A stretch of 7,313 bases of DNA from Actinomycetes bacterium (GTDB lineage Bacteria; Actinomycetota; Thermoleophilia; BMS3ABIN01). The position numbers and the translations under genes are program-made. Below the pieces are notes generated by a model that was given only the letters and a program-made list of their open reading frames with translations, was not told the origin of the DNA and searched no databases. Positions 1 through 7,313 of this stretch are shown here, one piece after another. The stretch lies in the NCBI GenBank assembly GCA_021790075.1, contig JAJYIN010000108.1:1-7313 (forward strand), read 5' to 3'. Positions within the stretch are counted from its first letter, which is position 1, and each line of letters opens with the position of its first letter.

Positions 1-420
1 TTATTTAAGCGCCACGAAGAAAAGGTGCGCTATCTGATAGTGGGCGGCTGGAACACCGCCTTTGGTTATCTCCTCTTTGTCGTCCTGTACGGGCTGCTCG
101 GCAGCACCGTGCATTATACTGTCATCCTCACGGTCGGATATGTAATCAGCTTGACCAATGCTTACATCTGTTATAAATTCCTGGTTTTCCGGACCAAAGG
201 CAACTACCTGAAAGAGTACCTCCGCTTTTATCTCGTCTACGGTGTAGCCTATCTGATCAACCTGGCACTGCTGCCGGTCTTTGTGGAGGTGCTCAAGGTC
301 TCCCCCATCATCGCGCAGGCAGTCATTGTCTTCTTCACCGTGATCATAAGCTATGTCGGGCACAGGAACTTCTCCTTCAGCGTGGCTCCCGAGGAGTTGG
401 AGGAAGGAGAGGGGATCTGA
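1..420 (+). CDS. GtrA-family membrane protein (5' end outside window)
   Basis: This is a small polytopic protein of the GtrA family. Members are proposed to flip or help flip polyprenyl-phosphate-linked sugars across the membrane for modification of surface polysaccharides, or to anchor such enzymes. Four hydrophobic segments are visible, starting at about GWNTAFGYLLF, VILTVGYVISL, FYLVYGVAYLI and AVIVFFTVIIS. The N-terminal VGGWNTAFGY, the mid-protein NAYICYKFLVF and the final YVGHRNFSF are typical family positions. A GTG at 25 could start the protein, but bases 1-24 stay open in the same frame (LFKRHEEK) and GtrA proteins normally have a few polar residues before this first helix, so the real start is probably upstream of the window. 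The stop is 3 nt before the next gene, implying one operon. The exact substrate cannot be read from the sequence. Confidence 0.85.
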   Translation, partial: LFKRHEEKVRYLIVGGWNTAFGYLLFVVLYGLLGSTVHYTVILTVGYVISLTNAYICYKFLVFRTKGNYLKEYLRFYLVYGVAYLINLALLPVFVEVLKVSPIIAQAVIVFFTVIISYVGHRNFSFSVAPEELEEGEGI

Positions 421-423
421 CGA

Positions 424-2304
424 GTGGCCGCCCGGCAGCCTGGCAATAATTCAGAGCGGCAACGCCCCGCCGCTTCTTTCCCAACCATAGCAGTTGCCGG
501 TTACGTCGTGGCCACGCTGGTGTCCGTCCTGATAACGGTCTGGGTTCTCAAACTCTGGCGCGCCGATCTCGGCATCCCCTTCAAGTATTCGGATGACGGC
601 CTTCTGACCTCCTCTGCCGTCAAGGGAATCATTGACAACGGCTGGCTGTTCCACAACAGCTATCTGGGAGCCCCCTTTGGTCAATCACTGCTTGACTACC
701 CATCCGCTGACAATCTCCATGTCCTGGCGATCAAATTCCTGACCCTCTTCAGCGGCAACTGGGCGCTGGTGATGAATCTCTTTTTCCTGGCTACCTTCCC
801 CCTGACTACCCTCACTTCTCTGTTCGTGCTCCGGCGGATGGAGATCTCCTACCCTGAGGCCCTGCTGGGCAGCCTCCTGTTTACTTTCATCCCCTACCAC
901 TTGCTCCATGGTGAGCAGCATCTGTTTCTGGCGGCTCTTTATATCGTGCCGCTGTCCTGCCTAGCAATATTACGAATCTGTTCGGACCGGCCGCCCTTAA
1001 TACGCAGCGAGGCCGGCCGCGAGCGGTATGATTTTCGCAGCCTGAGGACGCTCGGCTTCATAATAGTTGCCCTGCTGACGGCGTCGGCCGGCATCTATTA
1101 CGCGGTCTTTGCCTGCTTCCTGCTGGTGGTGTCCGGCATTTACGTCGCTTTCGACCGGAAATCCCTTAAACGTCTGGTGACGGCCGGAATCCTGGCGGCT
1201 ATCATCTTTTTCGGACTAATTGTCAACCTATCGCCGAGCATCATCCATATTTACAGGGATGGCAAGAATCAGGCGGTGGCGGTGCGCGATCCGGTCGATG
1301 CGGAACTCTTGGGTACCACCATCACCCAGCTGGTCCTGCCGGTCACTGGCCACCGCATCGGCTTCCTGGCGGACCTGAAACAGAAGTATCTCGATGGCGC
1401 GGCGCTGGTACACGAGAGCCACACCTTCGCCAACGAGAACGACTGGACCCCCCTCGGTCTGATCGGCAGCGCCGGTTTCCTGTTCCTGCTGGGATGGCTG
1501 GTCTTTGCCCGCGGGCGCTATGACGGGCGCGATCCGGCTTTTTACCCCCTGCTCGACACCTTGAGTGTCCTAAACATCTCAGCACTGCTGCTGGCGGTCA
1601 TTGGCGGCTTCGGCCTGCTGATCGCGATGCTGTTCTCACCAGAGATCCGCGCCTACAACCGCATCGGGGTGTATATCTCTTTCTTTGCGATTTTGACGGT
1701 AGTGCTGGTACTGGGCCGGCTCCGGCGGAAATACATCCGTACGCATGTGGGACAGCGTCTCTTTTTTGTAGTTCTATTACTGCTGCTCGCTGGCGGCATT
1801 TTCGACCAGACGGACAAGAGCATGGTCCCTGATTACAACGAGATCAGAAAGGCTTACGCCAGCGATGCGGCGTTCGTGAACAAGATCGAGGCAGTGATGC
1901 CGGCGCAGGCGATGGTGTTCCAGTTGCCTTACGCGCCGTTTCCGGAAAATCCCACCATCGCCAACATGCCTGATTATCATCACTTGACCGCATATCTGCA
2001 TTCTCATGACATCCGCTGGAGCTACGGAGCGATGAAGGGCCGCAACGGCGACCTGTGGCTGCGCAAAGTCGCCAACCAGCCGCCGCCCGAATTCGTCAAG
2101 GAAATCGTGGAGAATGGATTCCGGGGGGTCTATATCAACCGCAACGGGTACGCGCCCGGTGTCGCCGTCGAGCTGGAGACGGCCATGGAGGATATCCTCA
2201 AGGAAAAACCGGTTGTCAACGACGACGGCAGCCTGCTGTTCTTCGACCTAACCGGCTACGCCCGCGGCCTCGAGCAAGAACAGGGAGCTTCTTCGCCCAG
2301 CTGA
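424..2304 (+). CDS. Polytopic membrane protein, probable GT-C-like glycosyltransferase
   Basis: This 626-residue protein has about ten membrane helices (near residues 20-42, 112-136, 145-163, 166-184, 208-243, 249-270, 343-362, 380-404, 413-431 and 445-460). A soluble C-terminal domain from about 470 to 612 is predicted to lie outside the cytoplasm. An acidic pair, D57-D58, falls in the first outer loop, the place where GT-C glycosyltransferases keep a catalytic or metal-binding acidic residue. Other likely conserved spots are YHLLHGEQH (158-166) and IRAYNRIGVY (408-417). I recognise the general architecture, not a named family. The GTG start is supported by a purine-rich ribosome site (GGAGAGGGG, 406-414) inside the end of the GtrA gene. 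Tight linkage to GtrA suggests joint work on lipid-linked sugars or surface glycans. Reaction and substrate are inferred, and a non-catalytic membrane protein is possible. The gene converges with lon across 24 bp. Confidence 0.8.
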   Translation: MAARQPGNNSERQRPAASFPTIAVAGYVVATLVSVLITVWVLKLWRADLGIPFKYSDDGLLTSSAVKGIIDNGWLFHNSYLGAPFGQSLLDYPSADNLHVLAIKFLTLFSGNWALVMNLFFLATFPLTTLTSLFVLRRMEISYPEALLGSLLFTFIPYHLLHGEQHLFLAALYIVPLSCLAILRICSDRPPLIRSEAGRERYDFRSLRTLGFIIVALLTASAGIYYAVFACFLLVVSGIYVAFDRKSLKRLVTAGILAAIIFFGLIVNLSPSIIHIYRDGKNQAVAVRDPVDAELLGTTITQLVLPVTGHRIGFLADLKQKYLDGAALVHESHTFANENDWTPLGLIGSAGFLFLLGWLVFARGRYDGRDPAFYPLLDTLSVLNISALLLAVIGGFGLLIAMLFSPEIRAYNRIGVYISFFAILTVVLVLGRLRRKYIRTHVGQRLFFVVLLLLLAGGIFDQTDKSMVPDYNEIRKAYASDAAFVNKIEAVMPAQAMVFQLPYAPFPENPTIANMPDYHHLTAYLHSHDIRWSYGAMKGRNGDLWLRKVANQPPPEFVKEIVENGFRGVYINRNGYAPGVAVELETAMEDILKEKPVVNDDGSLLFFDLTGYARGLEQEQGASSPS

Positions 2305-2328
2305 TTGCTCCGCGAGGCTTTGCATCGG

Positions 2329-4826
<2,498 letters not shown>

Positions 4827-4827
<1 letters not shown>

Positions 4828-5288
4828 TACTCCTTGTCCTTTACGCTGATCGGCACCTTGATTGCCGATTTTTTCTGTTCGGCGACGGGCAGCTCGATCG
4901 TGAGGAATCCGTCCTTGTATGCGGCTTTCGAAGCCCCCACGTCGACGGCGACGGGCAGCATGATCTTCCGTTTAAAGGGTCCGTAATCTATCTCCATTTG
5001 CTGGTAAACCTTCTCCCCTACCTGGTCTGGATCCAAACGGACCCCCTCCACCACCAGCGTCTTGTCCTGCAGGGTGAGCCGCACGTCATCGGGTGCGACT
5101 CCGGGGACCTCCAGCTTGACGATGACGGAGTGCGATTTCTTCACATAATAGACATCCGCCAGCGGCTGGAAGGCGCCCTCCTTCATCATCCGCAGTCTGG
5201 GACCGCCGTAAAACCGGTAGAACATCTCCTCGATCTCGCTGGTAAGACGCTCAAAATCTGCAAACGGGTTGTTCTTTTTCGGCATCAT
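4827..5288 (-). CDS. Small heat shock protein, Hsp20/alpha-crystallin family
   Basis: This is an ATP-independent holdase chaperone that binds unfolding proteins and keeps them for refolding or degradation. It has 153 residues, a usual length. An N-terminal arm (1-40) contains a predicted helix with FERLTSEIEEMFYRFYGG. The alpha-crystallin domain (about 41-137) has the hallmark EVPGV (60-64), the family's late-strand motif YKDGFLTIELP (124-134) and the C-terminal I-x-V anchor IKV (143-145), which docks subunits into oligomers. The first ATG (5286-5288) is preferred because GGAGG lies 9 nt upstream; a second ATG follows at once. The stop codon shares its last A with the lon start, so this chaperone and the protease are made together, which suits a hold-then-degrade division of labour. 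No CIRCE or HAIR operator is visible upstream. Confidence 0.96.
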
Positions 5289-5336
5289 CGGACGAATCCT
5301 CCATCGACAGCTACAGCCGGGAAAAGCGGCGGTATT

Positions 5337-5366
5337 AAAATAGCATACTTTCCGGAACCAGTTAAA
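5337..5366 (-). promoter_or_regulatory. Possible sigma-70-like promoter for hsp20-lon
   Basis: On the minus strand, TTTAAC (5366-5361) and TATTTT (5342-5337) are separated by 18 nt. This is in the AT-richest part of the 165-bp gap between marR and hsp20 and about 50 nt before the hsp20 start. The hexamers match the consensus only partly (3/6 and 4/6). A short TTCCGGAA palindrome sits in the spacer and could be a regulator site. Confidence 0.3.
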
Positions 5367-5395
5367 GGAGAAAAAGCGCTGCTTCTTATTTATTG

Positions 5396-5444
5396 CCTGC
5401 CGGTTGAATTCTTAATCATCGCTCCGGAGGACGGCAGGAATTCA
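5396..5444. repeat. Interleaved inverted repeats between marR and hsp20
   Basis: CCTGCCG (5396-5402) is the reverse complement of CGGCAGG (5432-5438), and TGAATTC (5405-5411) is the reverse complement of GAATTCA (5438-5444). The two pairs are interleaved rather than nested, so both cannot form one simple stem. They lie just past the marR stop and upstream of the hsp20 promoter candidate. A role in termination or regulation is possible but unproven, since no U-tract follows. Confidence 0.35.
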
Positions 5445-5453
5445 GCGGTATCG

Positions 5454-5792
5454 CTATTCTGGGCGGCCGGGACGGTTCGCCCGCAGCTTGATGGCCTCTT
5501 CGTGCAGGATGGCGGCGGCGCTGTCCATGAAACCCAGCAACAATTCCAGTTCCCTGTCGGAATACCGCTCGCACAGCCGCGCCATCGCCTCGCCCATCGG
5601 CTGATATACCTGGCTGCGCTCCTGGAGCGATTCCGGCACCAGCTCGACGATTACCTTGCGGCGGTCAGCAGGATCGGGCACGCGCCTGACAAAGCCTACC
5701 TTCTCCAGCCTGTCGATGACGCTGGTGACGGCCCCGGTCGTCAGCCCCAGGGTCTCAGCCAACTGGCCGGCGGACATGGAGCCCCGGCCCAT
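5454..5792 (-). CDS. MarR-family transcriptional regulator, N-terminally truncated (probable pseudogene)
   Basis: The 112 residues cover the winged helix-turn-helix and C-terminal dimer helices of a MarR-type repressor, a cytoplasmic dimer that binds palindromic operators and usually responds to small ligands. The helix-turn-helix is at SAGQLAETLGLTTGAVTSVI (about 7-26), followed by the wing with the family signature DPADRRKVIV (39-48). Helices from about 62 to 105 would form the dimer. MarR proteins are normally about 140-150 residues, and the first dimerisation helix is missing here. Translating upstream of the ATG without a start gives DAKACSQL, which still resembles the helix before the wing (family pattern D-x-K-A-x-x-L). 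Homology therefore runs to about 5816 and stops exactly where an ABC ATPase fragment on the other strand begins. No ribosome site precedes the ATG. The gene is probably broken, although a short protein might still be made. Confidence 0.8.
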   Translation of the reverse strand: MGRGSMSAGQLAETLGLTTGAVTSVIDRLEKVGFVRRVPDPADRRKVIVELVPESLQERSQVYQPMGEAMARLCERYSDRELELLLGFMDSAAAILHEEAIKLRANRPGRPE

Positions 5793-5804
5793 CAGTTGCG
5801 AGCA

Positions 5805-5943
5805 GGCCTTGGCGTCCCCAACGGCGCCGGCAAGACCACCACGCTGCGGATGCTGTCGGCGCTGCTGCCGATTGACAGCGGCGAAGCTGACCGCGATCGT
5901 TTTGACGTGGGCGACGCGGGTGTACCGGCAGGCGGTGGCGTGA
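5805..5943 (+). pseudogene. Remnant of a DrrA-like ABC transporter ATP-binding protein
   Basis: In one plus-strand frame the sequence reads PNGAGKTTTLRMLSALLPID (5817-5876) followed by SGEADRDRFDV. This is the Walker A helix and next strand of the drug/daunorubicin-export type ABC ATPases (consensus GPNGAGKTTTxRML...SG.A...G.DV). After FDV the match continues one frame over as ATRVYRQAVA up to a TGA at 5941-5943, so an extra G in the GGG at 5909-5911 has shifted the frame. Everything before Walker A (about 35-45 residues) and everything after about 45 codons (Q-loop, signature, Walker B) is missing, and there is no start or ribosome site. It cannot be functional. MarR regulators often sit divergently next to such exporters, so it was likely the partner of the neighbouring truncated marR. 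Confidence 0.8.
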
Positions 5944-5992
5944 AGCGGGGGCGGCGTGAGGCAGCAGTGGCATGAGACAGGCAGTGGTGTGA
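5927..5992 (+). repeat. Three imperfect short direct repeats (GGCAG...TGGYRTGA-like)
   Basis: GGCAGGCGGTGGCGTGA (5927-5943), GGCAGCAGTGGCATGA (5960-5975) and GGCAGTGGTGTGA (5980-5992) share a start (GGCAG) and an end (GTGA/ATGA). A further GGCGGCGTGA (5950-5959) fits partly. They start at the end of the ABC remnant. They may mark slipped-strand duplication during decay; no function is evident. Confidence 0.4.
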
Positions 5993-6077
5993 ATTTTCAA
6001 GATTGCCTCGCGAGACGACTCCCCCGGCCTGATCCGCTTCTTTCATTCCTGTGATCCTCTGGTACGTTGCGTTTCCG

Positions 6078-6156
6078 GTAACTACCTGCCATCAGTTTCG
6101 TAACTGGCTGGCAGGAAAAAGCCGACTCCACGCGAAAGTTACTATCAGTTAACTGA
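6078..6156. promoter_or_regulatory. Cluster of CAGTT/AACTG inverted repeats (possible operators)
   Basis: Two palindromes with the same half-site lie 15-90 bp before the next gene. CAGTT-TCGT-AACTG (6093-6106) is nested inside CTGCCA (6086-6091) and TGGCAG (6109-6114), making an 11-bp interrupted stem. TCAGTTAACTGA (6145-6156) is a perfect 12-bp palindrome. Related GTAACT hexamers occur at 6078-6083 and 6100-6105, and inverted at 6137-6142. Such clustering suits a dimeric regulator, perhaps of MarR type, acting on the gene at 6171. The identity of any binding protein is a guess. Confidence 0.45.
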
Positions 6157-6170
6157 CGGGCGGGACAAAT

Positions 6171-6689
6171 GTGGCATTGACGGCGCGGGAAAAATACATG
6201 ACCATCGGCATTGTGGCGGTCGTCGTGATCGCCGCCATCATCGCCGCTTTCTTTCTGGGCCGCTCCAGTAGCCCTTCCCCCACCGGCGTCACGACTGCCA
6301 CCACCGTCAGGACAGCAACGCCCACGCAGACACAGACCGTGGTCACGGTGACGGTGCCCGGTCAAACCATCACCACCGCTTCGCCCCCGGCACCGCCCGA
6401 GATCACTGAGCAATCGGTGAACCCGTCCAGCGTCAGCCGGGGCGGGCCAATCGCCATCACCGTGAGGACAAAAGGCGACGTCGTCAGCGTGGTCATGCGG
6501 ATCAGCGGCCCCGCCGCGCCCGGCGACATCGGCCTCAACCAGGGGCCGACGGTTAACGGTATCACCACCTGGGCGATCGCCGGTCAGGCGCCCAATGCTG
6601 CTGGACTTTACCATTATGCGGCGGTGGCAACCGCGAGCAACGGTTCCACGGTGACGGCGCCGCAGTCGACATTCACCGTTGTGCCGTAG
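6171..6689 (+). CDS. Membrane-anchored extracytoplasmic protein with Thr/Pro linker and beta-rich domain
   Basis: I do not recognise a named family. The 172 residues show a short basic N-terminus (REKY), one membrane helix at about 11-29 (IGIVAVVVIAAIIAAFFLG), a low-complexity Ser/Thr/Pro/Val linker (31-76) and a globular part (77-172) made of alternating hydrophobic strands. The end, AGLYHYAAVATASNGSTVTA, resembles the last strands of an Ig-like or similar beta-sandwich. The expected topology is a helix anchor with the domain outside the cell; no lipobox or cleavage site is seen. The GTG start has a weak GGGCGGG upstream. An ATG at 6198 (residue 10) with GGGA before it is the alternative, but it would lose the positive residues before the helix. 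It follows the palindrome cluster and may be controlled by it. Role unknown; surface adhesion or sensing is possible. Confidence 0.7.
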   Translation: MALTAREKYMTIGIVAVVVIAAIIAAFFLGRSSSPSPTGVTTATTVRTATPTQTQTVVTVTVPGQTITTASPPAPPEITEQSVNPSSVSRGGPIAITVRTKGDVVSVVMRISGPAAPGDIGLNQGPTVNGITTWAIAGQAPNAAGLYHYAAVATASNGSTVTAPQSTFTVVP

Positions 6690-6702
6690 TATCTGTGCCG
6701 CC

Positions 6703-6719
6703 GTGGCGGCTGCCGCCAC
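6703..6719 (+). terminator. Hairpin just after the surface-protein gene
   Basis: GTGGCGG and CCGCCAC form a perfect 7-bp stem with a CTG loop, beginning 14 nt after the stop codon. Only CCTT follows, not a real U-tract, so termination strength is doubtful. An overlapping GCCGCC/GGCGGC inverted repeat competes with it. Confidence 0.4.
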
Positions 6720-6885
6720 CCTTACCCGGCAAGCCATGTTCGAGCCTGACGCCTGCTTGGCGGACTTGACCTTTTTCTCCAGACGCGAGAATATACCGGA
6801 AAATCATTTAAGGTCAGCATCTTCTTCCGGTGGCCGGCAACAACCGGCAGAATAATGAAATATCGTTAAGAGCTTCGAGGCACAG

Positions 6886-6969
6886 ATGCAGAACGCCCTG
6901 TTCGCGGCGGCGCCTCTGATGGGCGAGCCCTCCGGGAACGGCGGTGCGGTCCCGGTGGCGCCGGTCTAG
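6886..6969 (+). CDS. Possible 27-residue small ORF
   Basis: An ATG with GAGG five bases upstream (6877-6880) opens a frame of 27 codons ending at TAG. The product would start MQNALFAAAPLMGEP and is Ala/Gly/Pro/Val rich, with no recognised motif. The stop codon lies in the loop of the strong hairpin at 6957-6978, so the layout looks like a small gene ending in a terminator or a leader peptide before the gene at 7021. Its short length in GC-rich DNA means chance is quite possible. Confidence 0.2.
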   Translation: MQNALFAAAPLMGEPSGNGGAVPVAPV

Positions 6970-6978
6970 GCCGGCGCC
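6957..6978 (+). terminator. Strong GC hairpin, terminator-like
   Basis: GGCGCCGG (6957-6964) and CCGGCGCC (6971-6978) pair perfectly around the loop TCTAGG. The following CTGTTCTTGCGTT is moderately T-rich, so this is a reasonable intrinsic terminator or attenuator 42 nt before the GTG at 7021. Confidence 0.45.
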
Positions 6979-7020
6979 CTGTTCTTGCGTTGCCCATCAT
7001 CTTTCGGAAAGCAGGAAGGC

Positions 7021-7227
7021 GTGAAGAAAAAACTGTTCATTGCAATCGGAGTGTGCCTGCTGATTATAGTCATCGGGGCAGCCCTGGGGTATCTCTTCTA
7101 TCTCAACCCCAGGCTGCATGTCAGGTCGGCTACCGCCGGAATCACTCCCCTGGTCCAGCAAGACGCTTCGGTGGCAAAAGAGCTAGAGCCACACTCACGG
7201 AGCTGGCAGATTATTACGACCAGATAG
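7021..7227 (+). CDS. Small membrane-anchored protein, frame broken near residue 55
   Basis: The GTG at 7021 is chosen because AGGAAGGC directly precedes it; a TTG at 6985 in the same frame has no such support. The protein starts with three lysines, then one hydrophobic helix (about residues 5-27, FIAIGVCLLIIVIGAALGYLF), then a polar outer part. After about VAKELEP (51-57) the composition changes to an implausible HSRSWQIITTR and a stop. Reading one base back gives a natural helical continuation, TLTELADYYDQIVQAINN, so a one-base indel near 7170-7199 is inferred. It could be real decay, a sequencing error, or less likely programmed -1 slippage at GCAAAAG (7174-7180). The layout, an N-terminal anchor and an outer helical domain, resembles small lipobox-less surface proteins; family and function are not recognised. 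Confidence 0.6.
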   Translation: MKKKLFIAIGVCLLIIVIGAALGYLFYLNPRLHVRSATAGITPLVQQDASVAKELEPHSRSWQIITTR

Positions 7228-7313
7228 TGCAGGCAATCAATAACAAGGACGTTGACAAATTGCAGCAGTTGGCATCGGATGGCTCCACACTCAGCAGTAA
7301 ATGCCATTCCATT
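7191..7313 (+). pseudogene. Shifted-frame continuation of the gene at 7021 (runs off window)
   Basis: From about 7191 the frame one base earlier than that of the GTG 7021 gene stays open to the window end. It reads TLTELADYYDQIVQAINNKD followed by VDKLQQLASDGSTL, an amphipathic helical sequence typical of real protein. It has no start or ribosome site of its own and is therefore taken as the rest of the upstream gene. The pattern D-Y-Y-x-x-I-x-x-A-I-N-N-K-D is reminiscent of small NTF2-like or DUF4878-like helices that begin 'yyxAlnxgD', but that link is only suggestive. Confidence 0.5.

Larger units (their letters stand above)
6720..7020. other. Intergenic stretch without a recognisable gene
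   Basis: No protein homology is recognised here on either strand. It holds a TTGACC hexamer (6766-6771) with only poor -10 candidates downstream (for example TATACC at 6792-6797, spacing too long), a 5-bp hairpin GCCGG-CAACAA-CCGGC (6833-6848), a possible 27-codon ORF (6886-6969) and a strong GC hairpin (6957-6978). A 39-codon frame from the ATG at 6736 shows nothing familiar. Confidence 0.5.

Noticed and set aside
5405..5444. Insertion sequence ends formed by the GAATTC-containing inverted repeats
   Set aside because: Only 7 bp each, no transposase and no target-site duplication; they are probably chance or minor regulatory repeats.
5289..5453. CIRCE or HAIR heat-shock operator upstream of hsp20
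   Set aside because: No TTAGCACTC-N9-GAGTGCTAA or CTTGAGT-N7-ACTCAAG pattern is present.
4998..5975. A 325-codon plus-strand open frame running over hsp20, marR and the ABC remnant
   Set aside because: Most of it is antisense to hsp20 and marR; only its last part is real ancestry (the Walker A fragment), joined to the rest by chance.
5927..5992. CRISPR-like array
   Set aside because: Units are short, imperfect and of varying length with no uniform spacers, and no cas genes are nearby.
5997..6737. A 246-codon minus-strand open frame opposite the anchored surface protein
   Set aside because: Composition is Arg/Gly/His/Asp-rich shadow sequence, whereas the plus-strand frame has a coherent anchor, linker and domain.

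Overview
The window is a GC-rich bacterial chromosome segment. The Lon/Hsp20 pair, the DrrA-like ABC transporter remnant, the actinobacterial flavour of the MarR winged helix and the lysine/alanine/glycine-rich tail on Lon suggest a high-GC Gram-positive lineage (Actinobacteria-like, possibly Chloroflexi). This placement is inference: there is no rRNA or other taxonomic marker here.

Left part (1-2304, + strand): a GtrA-family four-helix membrane protein, cut by the window edge at its 5' end, is followed 3 nt after its stop by a 626-residue polytopic membrane protein. The latter has an acidic pair just after its first membrane helix and a large exported C-terminal domain, as in GT-C type glycosyltransferases. 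Together they look like a cell-surface polysaccharide module that moves and transfers lipid-linked sugars.

Middle part (2329-5288, - strand): a proteostasis operon made of hsp20 followed by a complete ATP-dependent Lon protease. The two genes share one base (TAATG), so translation is probably coupled. Lon ends convergently, 24 bp from the membrane protein gene, and carries an extra basic low-complexity C-terminal tail.

Right part (5454-7313) is accessory and partly decayed. A MarR-family regulator lacking its N-terminus lies head to head with a roughly 45-codon, frameshifted remnant of a drug-export type ABC ATPase. The two homologies meet with no spacer, which fits one deletion that removed a divergent promoter region and both gene starts. 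After a cluster of short repeats and CAGTT/AACTG inverted repeats comes a small membrane-anchored protein with a Thr/Pro linker and a beta-rich outer domain. A 331-bp gap follows, holding hairpins and a possible 27-codon ORF. The last gene is another N-terminally anchored small protein whose frame is broken about 55 codons in and which runs off the window.

I see no convincing new defence, mobile or RNA-guided system. The most informative items are the deletion scar, the operator-like cluster near 6078-6156 and the broken gene at the right edge.
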